A stretch of 64,000 bases of DNA from Bidens hawaiensis (GCA_021521415.1 JAIQDT010004992.1:124001-188000); one strand, 5' to 3'; counted from the first letter of the stretch, positions 34,191-46,718 are shown. Made by a program: numbers and translations. The notes: a model not told the origin generated them from the letters alone.

Positions 34191-36409
34191 TGTAACATCC
34201 TACTTTCGGTTATATTAATAAAATAAAGTTCGTTTATTTTATAGCGGGTCGTTATCGGTTTAGTTGAATAGAATACGAGATGGACTTGTATTGGGTAAAT
34301 TGATATGGGTTATGGACTTGGGTTATGGAGGAATGAAGGAAAGACCATGGGCTTAAGCCCATGATCAAAAATATATATACCCTTAATCCTCCATTTAATT
34401 CATTTACACATATCCCTTACACCATCCAAAACACACACTTAAGATCCTCTCTCTAGTTTTCTCTCTCTCTAAACCGATATCAAGAAGGAAACCGAGAACC
34501 GACCCGAGGTAATAATAGTATTTTATTGTTTGAGTTTAAATCCGTTAGATATAATCATGAAACGACGAGCCGACACCGTTAAACCGTTTAAGACACGAGA
34601 TCCGGGTGGATTCGGGTATAAACCGAACCTATGATGTGCTTAGGAGTCACCCTAGCTCAGATCTGGATTGAACGGGACGAAAAACGGTGAAGAACGAGCT
34701 AAAACCCGTTTTTCTGGCGAAATCGCGTTTTTCCGGCGGCTTTCCGGCAATGACGGCGCTAGAAAGTGGTACGAGGTTAAGGGGGAATGTTAGGGAATGT
34801 TCTGACATTTCTGACCTAACCCTAGTTCGCTACAGGAATATAGCGAATTAAAGGTGATTCACTAGCTAGTTCGTCCATGGGAACATAGCGAACTGATTAC
34901 AGTTAGTGTTCAATTCGTTAAGGGAAAGGGGTGACGAATCACCCTTCATTCGTTATGACCAGTTCGTTAAAGTAGATAACGAATTAGAAGGTCCAATTCG
35001 CTACTTGGACTGGTTCGCTACATGGACTGATTCGTTAAGAGTCCAGTTCGTTAAAGGTTCCAACTCGTTACAAGAACCAGTTCGTCATGGTAAGTCAGTT
35101 CGTTAAGGATAAGTAACGAATTAGAAGTTTAACAGAATGACAGAATGGTCCCTGGACTTAGAAAAGAATGATTTAATTACAAATAAACCCTTGACTTTTA
35201 AGTAGCATATTATTCAATGATTCAAAATGCTAATGGAAAATGTGATAAGACAGTTAATGAAAATAAAATTTAACCCTAGCCAGGGGCTCTGCCCCTTGGA
35301 CCCCGCTAGGGGCTGCCGCCCCTAGAACCCTGCTACCCCCGGACCCCCGTTCGTTGAGGGTAATGGTTAAACTAGAAAGGCGATATGTGTAGTGATAGTT
35401 TACTGAAACGTATAATTATTATACAGTTAGTCATGCACAGCTCAAGAAGGGAATAACCGTTAACGGTGAACGCAACCGCATTGAGGTGAGTTTCTAGCCC
35501 CACTTCCTTGTTATGTTTTCGGGGCTGTGTGCATACTAGATGTGATAGTTAATACACTTATCTTAAGTGGTAAGTGTATGCCTTGTATGATTTATGTATG
35601 ATGATTGTTTGACGGTGCATGAACGATCTTCGGATATTGCATGTACCGTCAGGTGGTAGTTAAGATATGATTGATAAGTATGATGAAAGATAGGATGTAT
35701 GTATGAATATATGATGTATGCTTAATGGATTTATGTTATGATGATGGTACGTGAACGCTCTTCAGAGATTGCACGTATTGTCAAGGAAAGTATGTATGAA
35801 CAGGTACGGTACAATTACACGAAACAAAGGGACCAGACCCTAATAATATCTGTGATGTTAGGGACCAGACCCTAATAATATCTGTGATGTTAGGGACCAT
35901 ACCCTTATAATATATGTGATGTTAGGGACCAGACCCTTATAATATCTGTGAGGTTATAGGGCGAAAGGCTCTTTAAAAGGTATGATTATGTATGTAAAGG
36001 AAGTATGAAGGTAAGAATGAAAGTATATGCACTTACGTGTGTATGTAAGAAAGTTAAGAGGTTAAGTATGAAATGTAAGAAGGTATTGTATGATTATGTG
36101 ATTAACTAGAACTCACTCAGCGTAGCTGACTTTTAGTATGCACGCAGGTGAGTAGGATGAGGCAGCTCGCTTGAGGAGACACGTGGCACTGAATAAGGGG
36201 CTGGCATCGGAAGACTAAAGATGTTTAAGTTTAATGTTTTGTTTATTTTTAAAGACAAGATGTTGTTTTAAGACAAGAGGTGTTTTGTTATGAAATGTTT
36301 TATGAAAGCTTTTATATTCCGCGAATGTTTTAATTAACTCTGATATTTAAAACTGCGTTTATGAGTAAATCCAACACGAAAGTAGGGCTACCGGTAACGG
36401 GGGCTTACA
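34191..36409 (+). repeat. E2 3' LTR
   Basis: Begins TGTAACATCCTACTTTCGG and ends GGGGGCTTACA, then GTTTA. Similar to 11671-13894 but with four 32-bp units (35828-35960) and an intact 3' end. Scattered substitutions against the 5' LTR are easily seen, so E2 is clearly older than E3. Confidence 0.92.
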
Positions 36410-36414
36410 GTTTA

Positions 36415-36587
36415 AGGGGTTTGTATACCCTTAAGCCCATGGACCTATGGTCCATCACCATCCCTTATTCCATCTTTTAATGTACAAGCCCACCCTCTAA
36501 TGGTTTAATTATCTAAACTGAAAAACGACACATTATTAAATAAACGAAATTTATTTTATTTATTCTTTTCAAAAGCAGGATGTTACA
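36415..36587 (-). repeat. Displaced distal part of the E1 5' LTR
   Basis: TTTAAGGGGTTTGTATACCC through GCAGGATGTTACA matches 4418-4593 of the left E1 LTR. It completes the right E1 LTR across E2. Confidence 0.93.
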
Positions 36588-36886
36588 CTACATATCCTTA
36601 AGGTGAAGGAGTAAAAACAAAAGTAGGGACTTCTTAAGGAATTTCCCAAAAATAAAAGACAAACTAATTTAAATTATTTAAGAAAAGTTTTCTTTGAAAG
36701 TTGAGGCATAGAGTTGGAGTTGTGTGCGTGTGCATGACAATATAATAATAAGCAAAAATAATTTTAACTAAGGAAAGATGTATACAATTATTTTTTTGAA
36801 CACATAAGGTAAACAGATAAGCACCTATCGGACTCCTAAGCATGCTACTATGGCACCACCAAAGACGTGTCTTAAGCCTTCGGCTC
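36588..36886 (-). other. E5 leader segment right of E1
   Basis: Non-coding leader sequence of E5 between its primer site and the E1 insertion. A 79-codon minus-strand frame (36664-36903) overlaps the primer site and is unlikely to be a gene. Confidence 0.55.
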
Positions 36887-36898
36887 TGATACCAATCT
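36887..36898 (-). other. E5 primer-binding site (tRNA-iMet type)
   Basis: GGCTCTGATACCA ends two to three bases before the LTR start TGTCACACCCCAACC. On the minus strand this is TGGTATCAGAGCC. Confidence 0.85.
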
Positions 36899-37324
36899 GT
36901 CACACCCCAACCTACAGCGGAAAGGTCGGGGCGTGAGCTAATTACTCACAACTCTCAAGATACTATCAGACAATAATTAAAATGACAATACCTATTATTC
37001 AATTTCAAATAATCCAACAAATTTAAACAACCAAGGTACGTACTCCATAAATAACATAAATAAAAACAAAATATAATTCGAGCTATTGTTATCTTCTCTC
37101 TAACATGCAAACCTAAGTTTTCTTCAAATAAACTTGATAATCAAGTCACACGATAACCTGCATATGCGTTAAAAATACAATAATTTTGTCAACACTAGGT
37201 TGAGTGAGTAAAACACCATATATTGTAAATATATAATAATAAATAAAAGTGCAAACTGTGTCAAGCGAGATAAGCAATTCAGAAAATGAGCAAGTAAATA
37301 AGTAGTCGATGAGCGCGATGCCAG
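36899..37324 (-). mobile_element. 5' LTR fragment of gypsy element E5
   Basis: On the minus strand, ACTCAACCTAGTGTTGACAA, a GCATATGCAGGTTATC block and the end GGGGTGTGACA align with the last 150 bp of the solo LTR at 60045-62134. It is cut at 37324 by copia A, and the rest of this LTR is not seen on the other side. Confidence 0.7.
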
Positions 37325-38271
37325 TGTTGGTTTTAACAAGATTATCAAAGTGATAAAATCCCTATTTTACCAAAAACGCAACGGATATAAAAGTTTTAAA
37401 TCTTGTTAATATGATATGTATAAAACCAATTTTAAACATGCAAAACGCAAACCCGGATCCAAATACGAATTACACACTATCAAATACATGCATGTCATTA
37501 TAAGTCCATGCATGTTACTACTACCTTTCAATATGACAAAACCGGGTGGAAGAGATGATGATTGAAAGGTAAGAACTTGAATATGGAAGCTCCTCAAGCT
37601 AGCATACCCCAAGCTTCAGCAACACACCACTTCTAGCTAGGATTTGCACTTGAAATTTTCCTCTTCTTTTCTTATGTTGGATGAAAATACCCAAGAGAGG
37701 AAGAGAGAAAGGTTTACTTGAAAATTATGTGTGTTATGAAAGAATGAAAGAGAAAGACTTGGTTTTATTTAAAGGCATCTTTCTCTCCACCAATAATAAC
37801 CATTGCATGTCTCCACTCACCTTGCATGTCTCCACTCAAACATATAATAATATTACATTTGAAAGAGTTATTATCTTTTTCTTTTATAAAACTTTAAACA
37901 TATATATATATCCATACATATATACTTTTATAAGTTTATAACTTATAACTTATAAAACCTATTATATGTTAAGAGACATGCTTGGTTATTATTATTCACA
38001 TATTGTTATTTAACCAACTTAAATAACACTATGTAATGTTCTTTCATAAAACATAAATCATCCATATGATTTGTTTATTACACAAGTACATTTTATTTAG
38101 AAACCCCTTTCCAAATAACTCAAGTGTTAATATTCATTTGTTATGATTACATCATATATGAACGAATATTATCTGTGTTTGTCTAGCTTGTTATTGGGTA
38201 TGACCCGACTTGGATCATAACGTACTAGCCACATCAATTTAATATGTCTCTTGGGCAGACCGAGTCCAACA

Positions 38272-39068
38272 ATCTCCCACTTGCACAAGATACATAGAAG
38301 ATTGATGCAAGTAGCAAATACCGCCTAACTACGGTTTACTACCCCTAATACGTATGACGAAGTGCCATTCAATAACATCATCCCTTTCAAGTCCCATACT
38401 TGAAAATGATTTAGGTGAAACTATCATTTATCCTTTTGCCACAAATGTCATGTTACATCCAGAGACACAGAGTGATCATTCTCTGTTGATTTAACTTGTC
38501 AGGCCTTAGACATTTAACTCTCAACGAATAAGAGGGACAAATCCCATATTGAGTACATACGTCTCTCACTATCACCTTGTACTATACTTGAGCTTAGCCT
38601 TATGTACTGACATATTTCAGAGCAGCGAAGAACTAAGTCAAAGCATAATAGTCGATGAATATCAAGACCCAATATGTATCTCAGGTCGGAGGATACTATG
38701 AATTTCGCCTTTATTCAAATTTACTTATGATCACAAATCCCAAGGATTCCATGCAGTAAAATTGAGAGCGGGTCAGTCCAATATTTATCCCATAAATATC
38801 TATGAACCTTGGCAGCAACCCTTTGCTATATTCATACCTCATGAATATCTACCAATCCAAGTTCATAATAGTCTTACTTTCACATTTGTTCCCACAAATA
38901 TGAACGACTACGGACGTTTAGAATAACTCAAATTATTCACGGATTTAAGCATACTAAAATGGAACATAACTCAAGAACATGACCATAACCAAAACCATAT
39001 GATTGAGTTAAAATAAAATTGTTCCAATATCCAAATACAAATTTTGATCAAATCCAATCACTAGAATA
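38272..39068 (-). other. Copia A 3' untranslated region
   Basis: Non-coding. ATCTCCCACTTGCAC next to the LTR is the complement of a purine-rich tract GTGCAAGTGGGAGAT, the plus-strand primer. Mirrors 53156-53931. Confidence 0.8.
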
Positions 39069-41700
39069 TCAAAGTCCTAAGGCGCAAGTATGACTCTCAT
39101 GCTTCGGCCTTTCAAGGAGTATCGTGAGTGGGTCCGCAATGTTTTGATCAGTGTGAACTTTGCGAATACATATCTTTCCCTTTTCAACTTCATCCCTTAT
39201 GTAGTTGAATCTCCGCTCAATGTGCTTAGTCTTTTGATGTGCGTGGGGTTCCTTGATTTGAGCAATCGCACCCTCGTTGTCACAAAAGATCTCTAGAGGA
39301 TCCTGAATGGTACGAACCACTCCTAGATCGGCAATAAACTTTCTAATCCATGCAGCTTCTTGAGCTGCCAGGGAGGCGGCAATGTATTCAGGTTCAGTGG
39401 TGGATAAAGCTATCACGTCTTGTTTTGCACTCTTCCATGAGACAGCACCACCATTGAGAACGAAACGTATCCCGATTGTGATCGAGAATCATCTCGATCA
39501 GTTTGGAAACTTGCATCAGTGTAACCCTTTACAACGAGTTCCTCCTCACCAGAGCCATATATTAGAAACATATCCTTAGTCCTTTAAGGTATTTCAATAT
39601 GCTCTTAACAGCCATCCAATGGCTAGTTCCCGGATTTTGTTGGTATCGACTTGTCATGCTCAAGGCGCATGACACATCCGGTCTAGTGCAAATCATGGCA
39701 TACATGATGGATCCTATAGCTGATGCATATGGGATACCACTCATTTTGTCTAGCTCATCCTTTGAGCTTGGACATTGAGAAGCACTCAACATCGTTCCTC
39801 TTTGAATAGGTACCAAACCTTTCTTAGAGTTTTCCATCTTGAACCTTTTCAAGATCTTGTCAATGTATGCACTTTGATTCAAACCTATCAACCGCCTTGA
39901 TCTATCCCTATAGATTCTTATTCCCAGAATATAGGCGGCTTCACCAAGATCCTTTATGGAAAAACAGCTTCCAAGCCAGGCTTTCACACCTTCCAAGGTT
40001 GGAATGTCATTTCCAAACAGTAATATGTCATCGACATATAATACCAGAAAGGTTATGATGCTCCCACTAGCTTTCTTATACACACAAGCTTCATTAGCGT
40101 TTTGATGAATCCAAATTTCTTAACTTCATCATCAAAACGGTGATTCCAACTTCTGGATGCTTGTTTCAATCCATAGATTGATTTCTTCAACTTGCATACT
40201 TTGTTAGGATGTTGTGGATCGACAAAACCTTCAGGCTGAATCATATAAACATCTTCATTAAGATGCCCATTTAGAAAAGCAGTTTTGACATCCATTTGCC
40301 ATATCTCATAGTCATAATATGCGGCTATGGCAAACAATATCCTTATAGACATTAGCATCGCCACGGGCGAGAAAGTTTCATCATAATCAACCCCTTGAGT
40401 TTGAGTGAAACCCTTTGCTACAAGTCTAGCTTTATAAGTATCCAAGTTTCCATGCATATCAGTTTTCTTCTTGAAAACCCACTTACTTCCAACCAGCTTG
40501 GAATTTAGAGGTGGAGCAACCAAGTCCCATACTTGATTGTCATGCATGGATTGCATCTCAACATTCATGGCTTCTAGCCATTTGTCATAATCAGATTGCG
40601 ACATTGCATCTCGGTATGTGATGGGTTCATCCGAATCAACCACGTAGCATCCATCCATGAAAAATCCATATCTCTCAGGTGGGGTGCTAACTCTACCAGA
40701 TTTGCGAATGTTTTGTGTGTTTTGATCAACCATTTGATCATCCTCAACAACCTCTTGTTGATTGCTAGCGTCAACCAAACGTGTATCGGCTTGTAGTTCT
40801 CGATCCTCTTCGAGTTCTACAGTTCTATCAGTTCCTTCCATAAGGAACCTTCTTTCCAAGAACTTAGCCTTTCGAGCTATAAACACTTTATGCTCGCTTG
40901 GATTGTAGAAATAATATCCCATTGAATCCGTGGGATATCCTACAAATATACACTTAGTGGATCGACATTCAAGTTTGTCAGGGGTGTAGATCTTAACATA
41001 AGCCTCACAACCCCATACCTTTAAATATGAAAATTTTGGAGCCTTTCCATGCCATATTTCAAAAGGTGTTCTATCCACTTTCTTGGTTGGTGCCATATTT
41101 AAAATACGGGCAGCAGAGATCACAGCGAAACCCCAAAATGATAGAGGTAATGAGCTTCAAGCCATCATGGATCGAACCATGTCCAATAAAGTTCGATTCC
41201 TCCTTTCGGACACACCATTATGTTGTGGTGTTCCAGGTGGAGTAAGTTGTGAGACAATCCCACAACTCCTAAGATGTTCTAGAAACGCATCATTGAGGTA
41301 TCCACCTCCTCTATCGGAACGTAGTACTTTGATTGTTTTGTTGAGTTGATTTTGTACTTCATTTTGTAAGACTTTGAACATTTCAAACGCCTCATTTTTG
41401 TGTCTTAACAAGAACACATACCCATAGCGACTATAATCGTCAGTAAAGGTAATGAAGTATCTTTCACCATTTCTTGTCATTTTTCTAAAAGGTCCACATA
41501 CATCCTAATGTATGATACCTAATAAGTCTTTCGCCCTTTCATTTGTTCCATTAAAGGGTTCTTTGGTCATCTTTCTCAATAAACAAGATTCACATTCATC
41601 AAATGAATCAACATTTGATTTAAAAAGACCATTCTTTCGAAGTCTATGAATACGATTCTTGTTTATGTGACCAAGACGACAATGCCAAAGAAAAGTATTA
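39069..41700 (-). pseudogene. Copia A pol: integrase, reverse transcriptase, RNase H
   Basis: Frames 41505-41705, 41157-41480, 40053-41123, 39562-40083 and 39069-39416. Integrase zinc-domain region NTFLWHCRLGHINKNRIHRL, core TFTDDYSRYGYVFLL, HNGVSERRNRTLLDMVRSMM. RT: WVFKKKTDMHGNLDTYKARL, QMDVKTAFLNGHLNEDVYMI, LYVDDILLFGN with the catalytic Asp pair. RNase H: STTEPEYIAASLAAQEAAWI, DNEGAIAQIKEPHAHQKTKH. Frameshifts lie near 39420-39560, 40060-40110 and 41130-41160. Confidence 0.93.
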
Positions 41701-41701
41701 C

Positions 41702-42638
41702 TCAAATAATATTAAGATCAATGTGAATCATGAAAGTTGTACCTGAGGTTTGCCCCGCATCCCTCTTAGCTTTCAACTCCTTGAGATAGGTCGGACAGTT
41801 TCTCATCCAATGACCTATCTCACCACAACCAAAGCACGGATCCTCAGCGCTAACCTTTAGCTTCTTTGGCTTGGCTCCGCCTTTGCCTTTCCTTGAACCC
41901 CTTCTGACTTGCCCCTTACCAACGGCAAACCTTTGCTTTTGGTTCCGGGTGATGCCTTTTCTTTGAGCCACCCTTATTGATCGCAAGAACGGGTAAAACC
42001 TTTTTACCCATGCCGGCCTCGGCTGTCCTTAAGCATTGCGTGAAGCTCACCAATGCTTTTGTCCCATCCATTCATGTTGTAGTTCTTGACGAATGTCTCA
42101 AACCTTTTAGTTAAGCCATTTAGGATTAAATCTGTGGCTAACTCTTTTGAGACGGGGACAGTTAAGCCGTTCAAGGCCGATCAATGTGGCTCTTCATCTT
42201 AAGTACATAAGATGAAACAGATTGGGTTTCTTCCATATGACATGCATGAAGCGCTCGAACCGTTTCGAATCGCTCAACCCGAGCTTGAGTAAGGAACATT
42301 TCCTTAAGTTGGGTTATCATGTCATACGCCCCATGATTCTCGAAATCCTTTTGGATCTCGGGAATCATTGGTTCCCAACATGAGGCAAGAAACTTTGCAC
42401 CGAATCCTCGGTGTATTTTAACCAATCCGCATAGGCATCCAAGTTATTGACATCGGGTTCATCGGGAATAGGATCGTCTAAAATATAAACACTTCTTTTC
42501 TTGCTTGAGAACAATTCTCAAGTTTCGATACCAATCCATGAAGTTGTTAAAGTTTAGACGATCCTTATCCTGAATGGATCTTAGTGATAGATTATGCACG
42601 TGTGGGATAATTGCGTTCGGTGCGTTGTTTGCGGCCAT
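41702..42638 (-). pseudogene. Copia A gag, protease deleted
   Basis: Start at 42638 (MAANNAPNA region). Fragments with DFENHGAYDMITQLKEMFLT and the zinc knuckle CFGCGEIGHWMRNCP. Frameshifts occur near 42160-42430 and 41990. After HIDLNII the sequence jumps to the integrase zinc region. Compared with copia B about 417 bp (50081-50497), including the protease D-T-G site, are missing, with ATTT at both deletion borders. Confidence 0.9.
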
Positions 42639-44103
42639 CTAAAAGAATTTTAACAAAGTTCAAATTAGTATTTTCGATATTAATAAAATTTTAATCTTTA
42701 ATACCCTTTAAATTTCTCCAAGACAATTATTGATTAAAATCTAGAACCCAACGTTTCATTCAAATAGTAGTTAGGTGACATTTATCCTACTATTCGAATT
42801 AACAAGGTAGTCAATGTTTGACAATTGCAACCCTTTGCAACTTCTAGTTTTATGGGATCGGTTTAAACATCATATGTTTAGTTGTTATGTTAAAACCTAT
42901 CACACCTTTGAACGCCATGTTAAGGTGATCCTATAGTCATGTTTTCAAATCAAGTCGTTCCTACTTATACACACGTGTGAGTTTACTCATACAAGTGGTT
43001 AGGTGATCCTAATGCCAAAAGTACTTGTAAAATCACCTTAAAGATCACAAGTTTACTTAAAAGTGCTTAGGTGATCCTAACTCACTTTCAAGTCTACAAG
43101 TGACTTAAGTGTCGTATAAAAGGATGGTGTTTAACTTGTTTTTAAAAAGGGATTTTAGTTTTCTAAATTCTAGATTGAAAAACTATTTATTGTACCTTTC
43201 ATTTGCATGCATTCAAATGTATGGTACTTAGTTGAAAAACCCATTTTCAAAGTTCCAATTAATAAAACCCATTTTTATTATGAAATCATTAGTTATTAAT
43301 AAAACCAATTTTTATTACCTAACGATTTCTAAGGAACCAATTTTATGCTAGTTGATTTTAAGTTGTTAAGCAAACCACATTGCAAATAATAAGTTAATCA
43401 ACCATGCAAGCATAAAATATACACAACCACAAGTTCATAACCATAGCCTCCTAATATTGACCACACTTGTTGACCGAAGACAAGTGTGTCAAAAAGTCTC
43501 TCCTAAGGGACCCAAAAGAACATGCACTTGTGTCGGTGAACTCCCACTTGATTCCGCATCCATATGCTCCAAGTGTTTACTCCCGATGTTGTGGTCTTCA
43601 TCATTTTATTTGGGCTTCCATCCATGCATCTTCCTTTACAAAATATATCCTATACATTTTTCTAGTAAAAGAAATACATCTAATCTACTTATTATTACAA
43701 GCCATATGAATGAATAAATACACTACAAACCCAAATAAATATTACAACCAAATCGATATGAACAAACAACCAACACAATCATTCAACCAAACACAAGGCC
43801 ATGGCTAGGTTATGAACATCTATTACACATCCAAATATGCAATAATACAAGACCAAAATGGTTCCCCTTTTTGCCTCAAAATTTTCGGCCAAAGCTTAAG
43901 CAAACCGAAAGTTTCGGGTTTTGTCCAAACAAACTAAACAATCATCCAAATGACTTGGTTTTTCAAGATTACCACATGCATGTAAAGTATAACCTTGATA
44001 AACCATGGGGTAACCAAAACCCCAAAAAGTTTCGGCCAAATGGTGAAACCCACCATAAACCAGAAAAATTTTGGGGCTAATGAAGCATGCATTCGTATAA
44101 GCG
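42639..44103 (-). other. Copia A leader
   Basis: About 1.46 kb of untranslated leader between primer site and gag, mirrored at 47687-49148. Short frames here are shared only because of the duplication. Confidence 0.75.
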
Positions 44104-44116
44104 GCTCTTGATGCCA
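44104..44116 (-). other. Copia A primer-binding site
   Basis: TGGCATCAAGAGC on the minus strand, one base from the LTR: a Met-tRNA-like site with an additional A relative to TGGTATCAGAGC. Confidence 0.7.
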
Positions 44117-45046
44117 TTGTTGGGTTTTAACAAGATTATCAAAGTGATAAAATCCCTATTTTACCAAAAACGCAGAGGATATAAAAGTTTTAAATCTTGT
44201 TAATATGATATGTATAAAACCAATTTTAAACATGCAAAACCCAAACCCGGATCCAAATACGAATTACACACTATCAAATACATGCATGTCACTATAAGTC
44301 TATGCATGTTACTACTACCTTTCAATATGACAAAACCGGGTGAAAGAGATGATGATTGAAAGGTAAGAACTTGAATATGGAAGCTCCTCAAGTTAGCATA
44401 CCCCAAGCTTCAACAACACACCACTTCTAGCTAGGATTTGCACTTGAAATTTTCTTCTTCTTTTCTTATGTTGGATGAAAATACCCAAGAGAAGAAGAGA
44501 GAATAGTTTACTTGGAAATTATGTGTGTTATGAAAGAATGAAAGAGAAAGACTTGGTTTTATTTAAAGGCATCTTTCTCTCCACCAATAATAACCATTGC
44601 ATGTCTCCACTCAAACATATAATAATATTACATTTGAAAGAGTTATTATCTTTTTCTTTTATAAAACTTTAAACATATATATATATCCATACATATATAC
44701 TTTTATAAGTTTATAACTTATAACTTATAAAACCTATTATATGTTAAGAGACATGCTTGGTTATTATTATTCACATATTGTTATTTAACCAACTTAAATA
44801 ACACTATGTAATGTTCTTTCATAAAACATAAATCATCCATACGATTTGTTTATTACACAAGTACATTTTATTTAGAAACCCATTTCCAAATAACTCAAGT
44901 GTTAATATTCATTTGTTATGATCACATCATATATGAACGAATATTATCGGTGTTTGTCTAGCTTGTTATTGGGTATGACCCGACTTGGATCATAACGTAC
45001 TAGCCACATCAATTTAATATGTCTCTTGGGCAGACCGAGTCCAACA

Positions 45047-45615
45047 AATATTACATCAAGTCTTGCTAATTCTAAAGGGAGTAAATGGATAAGGAATGGT
45101 TGGTCATTTATGATGAAAGGACAGTTTTGAACTATTAGGTTAACAATTATAGACTTACCGTTAGCGATTTCTATAGTATAAGGATCTATTAGTTCACTAA
45201 CCGACATATTCCCCAAAGGTAAAAAGTTAGCACATACAAAACTATTATCGGCGCCGGTATTAAGAAAAACTAAAACATACTAACTGGAAAGCAAGAATGT
45301 ATTTATTACCACTTTTGGGTCCTATTGCACTTCTCCTGATCCAATTATTAAAGCGCGCCTCGTGGCTGGGTAGGAAGTCGATGCTTGTCCTTGGTTTGGC
45401 CTTCTCATTGCTCCTTGGTTCAATTTGGGGTAGTTTCTCCTAATGTGTTTCGTACTATGACACTCATAGAAAGGTTATAATCAAATTAAACTTCTAGACA
45501 CAATACCCTAACCCTAGCCGTCCTTAACCCTCAAACCAATTGGATTTTCATCACCGTTTGTTAGCCCGCTCTTCTCTGTTTCTGGTTGTCATCTGTCCGT
45601 CGAGTTTATCCCATA
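45047..45615 (-). pseudogene. Gypsy gag/protease fragment, mirror copy
   Basis: Minus-strand reading: YECHSTKHIRRNYPKLNQGA (decayed zinc knuckle), then NTGADNSFVCANFLPLGN (protease site, D changed to N in this copy too) and LPLELARLDVIF. It continues seamlessly into the copia A LTR at 45046. It is the inverted duplicate of 46149-46718 with a small number of substitutions. Confidence 0.88.
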
Positions 45616-46148
45616 ATTGATTTCTATATATATAATGTATAATTGAAGTATTAATAATAGCATATTTAATCCTATTAAATATATCTAATAAATTTTATTT
45701 ATATAAATCTTAAAAAACTTAACAAGTTATATTATTTATACATGGATATAATTTTTAAGAAGATGTGAGAAAATACAAGTAATATTCTTGGTTTTAATGA
45801 AATTATAATTTATTTATTGATTATTATAATATTTATTAATTAAAATAGGTTAATATATCTAAAATATAACAAAAATAACATAATGGGGTGGCTGAGGTTC
45901 AAACCCTCGGCTCAGCCATCCACATGTTGTTAACCTTGAGTGCACCAGCCAACTGGGTTGGTGTCTAACCTGGTTATAACATTGTTTCTGTAAAGTATAA
46001 ACTAGCAGTTCAAAAACAAAACTTGAATAAACCCTAGAATTAACAATCATAATAACCATTGATTGTTAATCTGATTCGAGTTAGGGCTTTTGAAAACCAG
46101 TCAGTAGCTATCATAAACCACTATCTAATTACCTCTTAAGCTGTTGTA
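45616..46148. other. Unique spacer at the centre of the inverted repeat
   Basis: About 530 bp of AT-rich DNA without a gene. It separates the two arms. A possible tRNA-derived SINE lies inside (minus strand). Confidence 0.8.
45875..45995 (-). repeat. Candidate tRNA-derived SINE fragment
   Basis: On the minus strand, CCAGTTGGCTGGTGCACTCA resembles an A-box region, and GGGTTTGAACCTC resembles a polymerase III B box (GGTTCRANNCC) about 50 bp further. This spacing and order are found in plant SINEs. No clear tail or target duplication is visible. Confidence 0.35.
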
Positions 46149-46718
46149 TGATGGGTTAAACTCGACGGACAGACGACAGCCAGAAACAAAGAAGAACGGG
46201 CTAACAAACGGTGATGAAAATCCAATTGGTTTGAGGGTTAAGGACGGCTAGGGTTAGGGTATTGTGTCTAGAAGTTTAATTTGATTATAACCTTTCTATG
46301 AGTGTCGTAGTATGAAACACATTAGGAGAAACTACCCCAAATTGAACCAAGGAGCAATGAGAAGGCCAAACCAAGGACAAGCATCGCCTTCCTACCCAGC
46401 CACGAGGCGCGCTTTAATAATTAGATCAGGAGAAGTGCAATAGGACCCAAAAGTGGTAATAAATACATTCTTGCTTTCCAATTAGTATGTTTTAGTTTTG
46501 TTTAATACCGGCGCCGATAATAGTTTTGTATGTGCTAACTTTTTACCTTTGGGGAATATGTCGGTTAGTGAACTAATAGATCCTTATACTATAGAAATCG
46601 CTAACGGTAAGTCTATAATTGTTAACCTAATAGTTCAAAACTTTCCTTTCATCATAAATGACCAACCATTCCTTATCCATTTACTCCCTTTAGAATTAGC
46701 AAGACTTGATGTAATATT
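46149..46718 (+). pseudogene. E4 gag/protease fragment (host of copia B)
   Basis: Plus-strand reading: a decayed knuckle (YPKLN-like), TRRALIIRSGE, then VLFNTGADNSFVCANFLPLG and DPYTIEIANGKSIIVNLIVQ, LPLELARLDVIF. The catalytic Asp of D-T-G is Asn. Copia B interrupts right after LDVIF, and GMDLLSKYNAEI resumes at 54895. The first 120 bp (46149-46270) are not gag and I cannot assign them. Confidence 0.85.

Larger units (their letters stand above)
11671..36409 (+). mobile_element. Ty3/gypsy chromovirus E2 (nested in the E1 LTR)
   Basis: Plus-strand element with its own sequence of about 8.9 kb, interrupted by a solo LTR (17431-20135) and by E3 (21027-34101). The 5' LTR 11671-13894 lacks its last bases. 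The 3' LTR is 34191-36409. Target duplication is GTTTA. A purine tract (about 34177-34187) precedes the 3' LTR. Internal order is gag, protease, reverse transcriptase, RNase H, integrase, chromodomain. Primer site, leader and Gag start are missing, and stops occur in most domains, so it cannot move on its own. Confidence 0.93.
2913..36587 (-). mobile_element. Ty3/gypsy chromovirus E1 (split by E2)
   Basis: Minus-strand LTR retrotransposon of about 8.9 kb of its own sequence. The left (3') LTR is 2913-4593, the internal region 4594-9673, and the right (5') LTR 9674-11670 plus 36415-36587. The right LTR is interrupted by E2. A primer site matching initiator tRNA-Met lies at 9659-9670. Flanks are CTACC and CTACA. 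Gag, protease, reverse transcriptase, RNase H, integrase and chromodomain segments are all recognisable but carry many stops and frameshifts, so the copy is dead. Protein sequence closely resembles E2, and the clade is most like Tekay/Del chromoviruses. Confidence 0.88.
37325..45046 (-). mobile_element. Ty1/copia element A
   Basis: Minus-strand, LTRs 37325-38271 and 44118-45046 (TGTTGG...CCAACA, about 0.93-0.95 kb). Order gag, (protease deleted), integrase, reverse transcriptase, RNase H, as in Ty1/copia. The right flank AATAT (45047-45051) is the complement of the ATATT duplication of copia B, but the left flank (GCCAG) does not match. It is therefore the mirror copy of copia B rather than an independent insertion. 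Many stops and frameshifts. Confidence 0.92.
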
